In this document: positions 1 through 6,182 of the stretch, in pieces
Numbering within the stretch: the first letter of the stretch is position 1
Layout of the letters: each line of letters opens with the position of its first letter
Source: Pseudomonadota bacterium
GTDB lineage: Bacteria; Desulfobacterota; Desulfovibrionia; Desulfovibrionales; Desulfovibrionaceae
Assembly (NCBI GenBank): GCA_023399375.1
Contig: JAEWPX010000013.1
Coordinates: 1-15,906, forward strand
Direction: 5' to 3'
Length of the DNA: 15,906 bases
Position numbers and translations under genes: made by a program
The notes under the pieces: model-generated
Told to the model about the DNA's origin: nothing
Databases searched by the model: none
Seen by the model: the letters and a program-made list of their open reading frames with translations, nothing else

Positions 1-10
1 TTCTGGAGGT

Positions 11-48
11 CCAGGAGGGGCCGTCGCCCCTCCTGGCCGCCGGAGGCG
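11..48 (-). terminator. Palindromic 3'-end element after putA
   Basis: Read on the minus strand, this element starts about 18 nt after the putA stop codon. It opens with a GCCTCCGGCGG segment and continues into a perfect 11-bp stem (plus-strand arms 11-21 and 26-36) with a 4-nt loop. No T-tract follows, so it is not a classical intrinsic terminator. Its placement and stability fit a Rho-assisted terminator or an mRNA 3'-end stabiliser. A sister copy lies at 5291-5327, after the nucleotidase gene, with the same order of parts. The role is inferred; the stem and the similarity are directly visible. Confidence 0.55.
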
Positions 49-66
49 CCTTTCTCTTGGCCTCCC

Positions 67-3000
67 CTAGTCAAACCATTCGTCGTCCTCGTCGATCGGC
101 GTAAATCCCCTGCGGATCGTGTTTTCCGTGACCACGCGCGGGTCGAGGAACTGGAGCAGGTAGTCCGGGCCGCCGGATTTCGAGCCCACGCCCGACATCT
201 TGGAGCCGCCGAAGGGCTGGCGGCCGACCATGGCCCCGACGCAGTTGCGGTTGAGGTAGAGGTTGCCGACGCGGAACTCCTTGCGCGCCTTTTCCAGATG
301 GCGCGGGCTGCGCGAGTAGACGCCGCCTGTCAGCGCAAAGCGCGTGCTCATGGCCCAGGCGATGGCCTCGTCGAAGTTCGCGGCCTTCATGACGGCGAGA
401 ATCGGGCCGAAGACCTCTTCCTGGGCGAGCCGGTGTTCGGGCCGGATGCCGGCCACGACCACAAGCGGCGCATAGCAGCCCTGGCCCGAGGCCTGGCGTT
501 CCACAAGCACCTGGCCTTCCTGGCGCGCGATCTCGAGGTATTCCTTCACCTTGGCCTGCTGCGAAGGATCGACCACCGGGCCCATGGCGTTTTCCGGCTC
601 CTCGGCCGGACCGATCTTGAGGGACTGGCAGGCTTCGGTGAGGCGCGCGATGAATTTTTCGTAGATGGAATCGACCACGATGACGCGCGAGCAGGCCGAG
701 CACTTCTGGCCCTGGAAGCCGAAGGCCGAGTACACGACGCCGAGGATCGCCTCGTCGAGGTCCGCGTCGTCGTCCACGATGATGGCGTTCTTGCCGCCCA
801 TCTCGGCGATGACCTTCTTGCAGTAAGCCTGGCCGGGATGCACCTTGGCCGCCTTTTCCTGGATGCGCAGGCCCGTCTCCATGGAGCCGGTGAAGGCGAT
901 GGTGCTCACTTTCGGGTGTGCGACGAGATGATCGCCCATGACCGAGCCGCGGCCCGGGCAGTAGTTGAACACGCCGTCCGGGAGCCCCGCTTCCTTGAAG
1001 ATGTCCGCCATGCCGTAGCCGGTAAGCGAGGACAGGCCCGAGGGCTTGTACACGACCGTGTTGCCCGTGACGATGGCCGCGGACGTCATGCCCACGGAAA
1101 TGGCCAGCGGGAAGTTCCAGGGCGCGATGACCGCGCACACGCCCTTGGGCTCGTAGAAGAGGTGGTTCTTCTCGCCGGGTTCGCGGCCCATGCGGCGCGG
1201 CGCGCCCAGGCGCACGGCCTCGCGGGCGTAGAACTCCAGAAAGTCGATGGCCTCGCCCACGTCGTTGTAGGCCTGGTCCCACTGCTTGCCGACCTCGAGC
1301 ACCTGCGTCGCGGAAAGGGCCACGATGTCGCGCCGGGCGATGGCCGCGGCTTTAAGCAGCACGTCGGCGCGCTCGCGGGGCGTCTTGTCGCGCCAGGCGG
1401 CGAAGGCCGCCTCGGCGGCGTCGATGGCCGCGTCCACCTCGGCCACCCCCGCCTGGCAGACCACAGCCAGGGTCTCGGTCGGGTCGGCCGGGTTGACCGT
1501 GGGGATGCGGTCCGCGGTCTCGACCGCCTTGCCGCCGATGACGAGCGGCAGCACGCGGCCGGCCTTGGCGCGCACGGCGGCGATGGCCTCGGGGAAGGCC
1601 CTGCGCAGTTCGGCCACGGTGAAGTCGGCCAGGGGCTCGTCGCGAAATGCGGTCAGGCCGTCGATCACGGCCGGCGCGGCCGGGGCCTTGGGCGGATTCT
1701 TCTCGATCTCCCGTTCCAGGGTCTTGTGCGGATTTTCGAGCAGGATGTCCTCGGCCTCGCCGTCGGCGAAGCTCAAGCGCAGAAACGATTCGTTGGCCGT
1801 ATTTTCCAGCAGACGGCGCACGAGGTAGGCCATGCCGGGCAGCAGCTCGCCGTAGGGGCAGTAGAGGCGCACGCGGCCGGCGACCTTGAGCAGGCCCTTG
1901 CGCACGGGCTCGGCCATGCCGTAGAGCGCCTGGAATTCGTAGCGGTTCTCGGGGACGCCGAGCTGCGCCGCGGTTTCCATCACGTTCGAGATGGTGCGGA
2001 TGTTGTGGCTGGCGCACTGGAAGTAGACGAGGTCGTTATTTTCGAGGATCAGCCGGGCGATCTTCTCGTGGGCGATGTCCGATTCGGGCTTGCGCGTCCA
2101 GACCGGCACGGGCCAGCCCATCTGCTTGGCGATGACCGTCTCGTAGTCCCAGTACGCGCCCTTGACCAGGCGAATGCCGAAGGGCAGGCCCTCGGCGCGT
2201 CCCCACTTGATGAGTTCGGCCGCGTCGTGCTCGGTCTCGCGCAGGTAGGCCTGGAGCACGATGGAAAGATAGGGGTAGTCGCGAAATTCCGCTTCGCTGC
2301 GCAGGCGCTTGAACAGCTCGATGGTGATGTCCTTGTACTTGAGCTGCTCCATGTCGATGCAAAGCGCCCCGCCCATGGCCCTGATCTTGCGGTAGACCGG
2401 GCGCATGCGCGCGAGGATGCCTTCGACGGAACCCTCGAAATCCATGGGCCTGGCCTGGGAGAAGAGGGCCGAGGGCTTGATGGAGGCGTTGACCCTGGGC
2501 GCGCTGCCCCAGTCGAGGCCGCCCTCGCCCGCGCCGAAGGGCTTCCAGGACTTCTGTTCCGCCTCGATGGCATTGAGAACCTCGAGGTAGCCGTCGCGGT
2601 AGGCGTCGGACTCGATCTCGGACACCGTGGCCTCGCCGAGCAGGTCCACGGTGAAGGCGAAGCCGTCCTTGCGGATTTTGCTTAAATTTTTGACAGCTTC
2701 CTTGGTCTGCTCGCCCACGATGAACTGCCGCGCCATGCCCTCGATGTTGGAGCGGATGGCCTTGCCCATGAGCTTGGCGGCCACGCCCCCGAACATGCCG
2801 GATTTCTCCGCGCCCCACTTGAGCACGGCCGGAATGTCGCCGGCGTCGCCGCCCGTGAAGTATTCCTCGATGTGGCGCGACAGGTTGTCCGAGGTGGTCA
2901 GGTAGGGCAGAACGTCCACGAACCGAAACAGCTGGACCTTGAAGGCCTCGTTCTGCATGGCCCAGTCCATGACCTTGCCGGTCCAGAAGCCCTTGTTGAA

Positions 3001-3081
3001 AATGGATGGGGATTCGCCGCGGATGCTGGCGAAAAAGGCCTTGCCGCGCTGGCGGATGGCCTCGTCGAGCTGGGGATTCAT
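67..3081 (-). CDS. putA: Bifunctional proline dehydrogenase / L-glutamate gamma-semialdehyde dehydrogenase
   Basis: This enzyme oxidises proline to glutamate in two steps: FAD-dependent proline dehydrogenase, then NAD-dependent P5C dehydrogenase. The 1004-residue protein starts directly with the catalytic region and has no ribbon-helix-helix DNA-binding domain, unlike E. coli PutA (about 1320 residues), so it should not repress its own gene. The proline dehydrogenase part spans about residues 110-455, with IDMEQLKYKD at 242, RLVKGAYWD at 304 and the flavin-site stretch with YGELLPGMAYL and RRLLEN at 410-427. The aldehyde dehydrogenase part spans about 505-995, with APWNFP at 653, the general-base Glu760 in EMGGKN and the catalytic Cys794 in GQKCSACSR. 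The ATG start overlaps the stop of the Lrp gene in an ATGA, with GAGG just upstream, indicating translational coupling. Electrons from proline probably enter the quinone pool at the membrane. Identity is very secure. Confidence 0.97.
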   Translation of the reverse strand: MNPQLDEAIRQRGKAFFASIRGESPSIFNKGFWTGKVMDWAMQNEAFKVQLFRFVDVLPYLTTSDNLSRHIEEYFTGGDAGDIPAVLKWGAEKSGMFGGVAAKLMGKAIRSNIEGMARQFIVGEQTKEAVKNLSKIRKDGFAFTVDLLGEATVSEIESDAYRDGYLEVLNAIEAEQKSWKPFGAGEGGLDWGSAPRVNASIKPSALFSQARPMDFEGSVEGILARMRPVYRKIRAMGGALCIDMEQLKYKDITIELFKRLRSEAEFRDYPYLSIVLQAYLRETEHDAAELIKWGRAEGLPFGIRLVKGAYWDYETVIAKQMGWPVPVWTRKPESDIAHEKIARLILENNDLVYFQCASHNIRTISNVMETAAQLGVPENRYEFQALYGMAEPVRKGLLKVAGRVRLYCPYGELLPGMAYLVRRLLENTANESFLRLSFADGEAEDILLENPHKTLEREIEKNPPKAPAAPAVIDGLTAFRDEPLADFTVAELRRAFPEAIAAVRAKAGRVLPLVIGGKAVETADRIPTVNPADPTETLAVVCQAGVAEVDAAIDAAEAAFAAWRDKTPRERADVLLKAAAIARRDIVALSATQVLEVGKQWDQAYNDVGEAIDFLEFYAREAVRLGAPRRMGREPGEKNHLFYEPKGVCAVIAPWNFPLAISVGMTSAAIVTGNTVVYKPSGLSSLTGYGMADIFKEAGLPDGVFNYCPGRGSVMGDHLVAHPKVSTIAFTGSMETGLRIQEKAAKVHPGQAYCKKVIAEMGGKNAIIVDDDADLDEAILGVVYSAFGFQGQKCSACSRVIVVDSIYEKFIARLTEACQSLKIGPAEEPENAMGPVVDPSQQAKVKEYLEIARQEGQVLVERQASGQGCYAPLVVVAGIRPEHRLAQEEVFGPILAVMKAANFDEAIAWAMSTRFALTGGVYSRSPRHLEKARKEFRVGNLYLNRNCVGAMVGRQPFGGSKMSGVGSKSGGPDYLLQFLDPRVVTENTIRRGFTPIDEDDEWFD

Positions 3082-3554
3082 TCTTCCTCTCCGGGTTCTG
3101 GGGTGACGCCGAGGGGCAGGGCCCCTGTTTCCTTGACGGTTTGCAGCACCACCGTGGTATTGGTGTCGCGCACGGTGGAAAGGCGGCCGATGACCTTGAG
3201 CAGTTCGGCCAGGGACCGGGTGTCGGGCACGCGCACCTTGATCAGGTAGGCGGCCGAGCCGGCCACGTAGTGCACTTCCTGGACGCCCGGCACCGACGCC
3301 AGCTGCTGGCCGGTGTCGATGGCGCCCACGGGTTCCTCGGTCTTGACGAAGGTGAAGGCCGTGAGGTCAAGTTCCACGGCCGCCGGGTCGATGCGGGCCT
3401 CGTAGCCCGTGATGACGCCCTTGCGTTCGAGCTTGCGCACGCGCTCGAGCACGGCCGAGGGCGCCATGGACACGGCCCGGGCGATGTCGGCGTTGGAGGT
3501 GCGGGCGTTGCCCTGAAGGATCATCAGAATACGACGGTCGATTTCGTCGATCAT
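3078..3554 (-). CDS. Lrp/AsnC-family transcriptional regulator, probable proline-responsive regulator of putA
   Basis: This is a 158-residue protein of normal Lrp/AsnC size. Residues 4-60 form the winged HTH: DEIDRRILMILQGNARTSNADIA, then a recognition helix around APSAVLERVRKLERKG. Residues 66-143 form the RAM ligand-binding domain, with VQEVHYVAGSAAYLIKV at 91-107, which in this family makes the dimer and octamer interfaces and the amino-acid pocket. It is the first gene of a two-gene operon with putA, overlapping it by 4 nt. Lrp-type activators such as PutR control putA in alphaproteobacteria, so a proline-responsive role is a reasonable inference, especially because this PutA lacks its own DNA-binding domain. 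The start is supported by AGGAG 9 nt upstream of the ATG. Family certain; ligand and target inferred. Confidence 0.93.
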   Translation of the reverse strand: MIDEIDRRILMILQGNARTSNADIARAVSMAPSAVLERVRKLERKGVITGYEARIDPAAVELDLTAFTFVKTEEPVGAIDTGQQLASVPGVQEVHYVAGSAAYLIKVRVPDTRSLAELLKVIGRLSTVRDTNTTVVLQTVKETGALPLGVTPEPGEEE

Positions 3555-3577
3555 TCTTAAAAACTCCTGATGTTGAG

Positions 3578-3607
3578 TTAAAAATTCGATTTGGCTGCGG
3601 TTGTCAA
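3578..3607 (-). promoter_or_regulatory. Promoter of the lrp-putA operon
   Basis: On the minus strand a perfect TTGACA (-35, 3607-3602) is followed after 18 nt by TTTTAA (-10, 3583-3578), about 24 nt upstream of the Lrp start codon. The -10 is weak, which would suit an activated promoter. The AT-rich stretch around the -10, with two TTTTTAA repeats flanking the Shine-Dalgarno, is a plausible Lrp operator, but no precise site can be defined by eye. The nucleotidase gene is read divergently from the same 107-nt gap. Confidence 0.55.
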
Positions 3608-3661
3608 GTGGTTTCTTCGGTTTTGCCCGGTTGCGGGCGCAAAAACAGGAAAGGCGGAAAC

Positions 3662-5275
3662 ATGGCCCGGTTCCGACAGGTTGCGGCGGCGTTCCTGCTG
3701 CTGTTGTTCGCGGCGGGGACGGCCCTGGCAGGCGGGGAATTTTCCCTCACCATCCTGCACACCAACGACATCCACGCCCATCTGGCCTCCTTCGACGCGT
3801 ACGGGGCGTTTTGCCCCAAGGAAAAGGACGCGGCCGGCAAATGCCAGGGCGGCGCGGCCCGGCTGGCCACGGCCGTGGCCCGGGAACGCGCCAAGGGCGG
3901 CAACTTCCTGCTGCTCGACGCCGGGGACCAGTTCCAGGGCACGCTCTTTTTCACCAAATACAAGGGCGAGGCCTGCGCCTTTTTCATGAACCGCCTGGGC
4001 TACGACGCCATGGCGCTCGGCAACCACGAGTTCGACGACGGTCCGGGTACTTTGGCGAATTTTATTCGGTCCCTCAAGTTCCCATTGCTCGCCGCCAATG
4101 TCGATGTGGAACATTCCCCGGAACTCAAAGGGCTTGTCGCGCCGTACGTCGTTCGGGAAGTGGCCGGGCACAAGGTCGGGATCATCGGCGCGACCCAGCC
4201 CAAGGCCGACCGCATCTCGAGCCCCGGCCCCAATGTCTCCTTCCCGGCCTTCCTGCCCGCCATGCAAAGGGCCGTGGAAGCGCTCAAGTCACAGGGCGTG
4301 GACGTAGTCATCGCGCTCAGCCACGCGGGCCTTTCCGGCGACAAGAAGCTGGCCGCGTCCGTGCCCGGCATCGACGTCATCGTCGGCGGCCACAGCCACG
4401 TGCTTTTGGGCAACGGCTATCCCGAGGCCGTGGGGCCGTGCCCGCTCGTGGTGAACGGCCCGGACGGCGGCAAGGCGTACATCGTCACCGCCGGCTACTG
4501 GGGCCGCTACCTCGGCGTGCTGCATGTGGATTTCGACGCGGCCGGCCATGTGGCCAAGGCCTCCGGCAATCCCGTGCCCCTGGACGCGTCCGTGCCCGAG
4601 GAGCCGGCCACCCTGGCTGAGGTGGAGCGCTTCGCCGCGCCGCTGGCCGCCTACCGCAAGACGGTGATCGGCCGCGCCGAGACGCCCGTGGGCGCATCCA
4701 TGTGCCGCCAGGAGGAATGCGCCGGCGGCGACCTCATGGCTGAGGCCCTGCTCGCCGGCGGCCGTTCGCGCGGGGCCGTGGCCGGACTCTACAACGGCGG
4801 CGGCGTGCGCGCGGGCATCGCTCCGGGCGAGATCACCCTTGGCGACGTGCTCACGGCCTTTCCCTTTCCCAATACGCTGGTGGTGGCGACGCTTTCCGGC
4901 GAGGATCTGCGCGCCGTGCTCGAACACGGCGTCTCGGCCGTGGGGCTGCACGAAGGCAGCGGCCGTTTTCCCCAGGTGGCGGGCATCCGTTTCGCCTACG
5001 ACCTGACGCGGCCCGTGGGCAAGCGCGTCACGGCCGTGGAAGTGGCCGACGCCGACGGCCGGTTCGCGTTGCTCGATCCCAAGGCCGACTACCGGCTGGC
5101 GCTGACGGACTTCATGTTCCGGGGCGGGGACGGCTACGCGATGTTCGGGAAAAAGGCGCGGGACGTGGACGGGGACGGCGATCCCACGGCGGACCTCGCC
5201 GCCGCCTGGATCAAGGCCCATTCGCCGCTTAAGATCGAACTCGACGGCCGCATCACGGCGTCGGGCGTGCAGTAG
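3662..5275 (+). CDS. Secreted 5'-nucleotidase / UshA-family metallophosphoesterase
   Basis: This 537-residue protein hydrolyses phosphate from nucleotides or related esters, probably in the periplasm, for nucleoside and phosphate scavenging. A signal peptide covers residues 1-23: positive N-terminus MARFRQ, a Leu/Ala core and an ALA-G cleavage site. The calcineurin-like phosphoesterase domain follows, with HTNDIHAH (Asp36, His38), DAGDQFQGT (Asp89), GNHEFD (Asn121, His122), ALSHAGL and GGHSH. These are the metal-site motifs of the family. The C-terminal 5'-nucleotidase domain carries YNGGGVRAGI, a DVLTAFPFPNTLV stretch and FRGGDGYAMF, which form the nucleoside pocket. Pairs of Cys (CPKEKDAAGKC; CRQEEC) may form disulfides. 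An in-frame ATG at 3608 would put 18 residues before the signal peptide, so the ATG at 3662, preceded by AGGCGG, was chosen. The exact substrate (AMP, UDP-sugar, cyclic nucleotide) cannot be told. Confidence 0.93.
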   Translation: MARFRQVAAAFLLLLFAAGTALAGGEFSLTILHTNDIHAHLASFDAYGAFCPKEKDAAGKCQGGAARLATAVARERAKGGNFLLLDAGDQFQGTLFFTKYKGEACAFFMNRLGYDAMALGNHEFDDGPGTLANFIRSLKFPLLAANVDVEHSPELKGLVAPYVVREVAGHKVGIIGATQPKADRISSPGPNVSFPAFLPAMQRAVEALKSQGVDVVIALSHAGLSGDKKLAASVPGIDVIVGGHSHVLLGNGYPEAVGPCPLVVNGPDGGKAYIVTAGYWGRYLGVLHVDFDAAGHVAKASGNPVPLDASVPEEPATLAEVERFAAPLAAYRKTVIGRAETPVGASMCRQEECAGGDLMAEALLAGGRSRGAVAGLYNGGGVRAGIAPGEITLGDVLTAFPFPNTLVVATLSGEDLRAVLEHGVSAVGLHEGSGRFPQVAGIRFAYDLTRPVGKRVTAVEVADADGRFALLDPKADYRLALTDFMFRGGDGYAMFGKKARDVDGDGDPTADLAAAWIKAHSPLKIELDGRITASGVQ

Positions 5276-5290
5276 GAGGAAACGGGGAAA

Positions 5291-5327
5291 CGCCTCCGGC
5301 GGCCGGGAGGGGATGATCCCCTCCCGG
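5291..5327 (+). terminator. Palindromic 3'-end element between convergent nucleotidase and wrbA genes
   Basis: Beginning 15 nt after the nucleotidase stop, this has CGCCTCCGGCGG followed by a perfect 11-bp stem (5303-5313 with 5317-5327) and a TGA loop. A second small hairpin (CCCC-GAA-GGGG, 5333-5343) follows. It is the same element type as 11-48 and lies in the same sense orientation relative to its upstream gene. Where the two stems differ, both arms change together (CCAGG/CCTGG against CCGGG/CCCGG). It sits between convergent genes, where a terminator is expected. No T-tract is present. Confidence 0.6.
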
Positions 5328-5370
5328 ACCCTCCCCGAAGGGGGATGCGCCGGGTGTCGCGAAAGGGGCG

Positions 5371-5982
5371 CTAGCCTCCGAGCTTCTTGGTAATCTCGGC
5401 GATGTGGCGGCCCTGGTAGCGCGCGCCGTCCAGTTCGGACTCGGTCGGCATGCGCGACCCGTCGCCGCCGGCGATGGTGGTTGCGCCGTAGGGGCTGCCG
5501 CCCACGATCTCGTCGATGCGCATCTGCGGCGCGTAGGCATACGGCAGGCCGATCACGATCATGCCCTGGTGCAGCAGGGTCTGGATGAAGGACATGAGCG
5601 TGGTTTCCTGGCCGCCGTGCTGGGTGGCCGTGGAACAGAACACGCCGCCCGGCTTGCCGACGAGGCCCCCGCGCATCCAGATCTGGCCGGTGGCGTCCAG
5701 GAACTGGCGCATCTGGCCGCACATGTTGCCGAAACGGGTCGGGGTGCCGAAAATGATGGCGTCGGCGTGCTCGAGCTCTTCCAGGGTGCACACCGGCACC
5801 GTGGACAGGGTCTTTTGCGCCTCGGTCGCATGCATCTTTTCGAGGATATCGTCCGTGAGCGTCTCCGGGACGCGGCGCAGCGTCGCGGTCACGCCCGGCA
5901 CCTGATGCACGCCTTCGGCCACGGCCTGGGCCATGGCGGCCACGTGGCCGTAGAGCGAATAATAGACGATCAGCACATTCAT
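5371..5982 (-). CDS. wrbA: NAD(P)H:quinone oxidoreductase, WrbA type
   Basis: This is a 203-residue flavodoxin-like FMN protein that reduces quinones by two electrons and so limits oxidative stress from semiquinones. The N-terminal VLIVYYSLYGHVAAMA is the FMN-phosphate loop. GTPTRFGNMCGQMRQFLD (residues about 77-94) and STATQHGGQETTL are WrbA hallmarks, as is the C-terminal GGSPYGATTIAGGDGSR. Length and motif order match the family. An upstream in-frame ATG at 6018 would add 12 residues before the flavodoxin strand, so the ATG at 5982, with CGGAG 9 nt upstream, is preferred. It is convergent with the nucleotidase and divergent from the exporter. No partner gene is adjacent. Such proteins are common in oxygen-exposed anaerobes (established knowledge). 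Confidence 0.96.
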   Translation of the reverse strand: MNVLIVYYSLYGHVAAMAQAVAEGVHQVPGVTATLRRVPETLTDDILEKMHATEAQKTLSTVPVCTLEELEHADAIIFGTPTRFGNMCGQMRQFLDATGQIWMRGGLVGKPGGVFCSTATQHGGQETTLMSFIQTLLHQGMIVIGLPYAYAPQMRIDEIVGGSPYGATTIAGGDGSRMPTESELDGARYQGRHIAEITKKLGG

Positions 5983-6034
5983 AAGCCCGTGCTCCGGTAG
6001 AAGTTGGCGACGCTCCATTTTCTACGCGCACCAT

Positions 6035-6089
6035 GGGCAAAGGGCAAGGGCATCCGCCTTGCCCGGCCGGGGGATTTGCCCTAAGGCAA
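6035..6089 (+). promoter_or_regulatory. Structured leader upstream of the exporter, with competing hairpins
   Basis: Two nested perfect stems are visible: GGGCAAA (6035-6041) with TTTGCCC (6075-6081), enclosing GGGCAAGG (6042-6049) with CCTTGCCC (6057-6064) around a 7-nt loop. A third stem, TTGCC (6076-6080) with GGCAA (6085-6089), reuses the outer 3' arm and so excludes the outer pairing. This is the geometry of a conformational switch or attenuator, though no T-tract follows. It lies in the gap divergent from wrbA. No known riboswitch class was recognised; function is inferred only. Confidence 0.4.
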
Positions 6090-6182
6090 CACGAGGGAGG
6101 AGCGCGCCTTGCGGGACAACACAAAGGGATCGCGGAAGATTTCCCCTGGCTGTCGGGGCGGGTTCGCACCGGGGGGCGCGCC

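Noticed and set aside
298..2685. 795-codon open frame on the plus strand, antisense to putA
   Set aside because: The translation is rich in His, Gly, Arg and Ala with no domain character. It arises from the GC-rich third positions of putA, which has full motif support.
3625..3638. GCCCG-GTTG-CGGGC hairpin in the nucleotidase leader, considered as a terminator
   Set aside because: Only 5 bp. The T's precede rather than follow the stem on the plus strand, and A's follow it on both strands.
6033..6182. Upstream ATG start for the exporter
   Set aside because: No Shine-Dalgarno, inside the leader hairpin region, and the extra 50 residues do not resemble a C39-like domain. GTG 6183 sits where the domain should begin.
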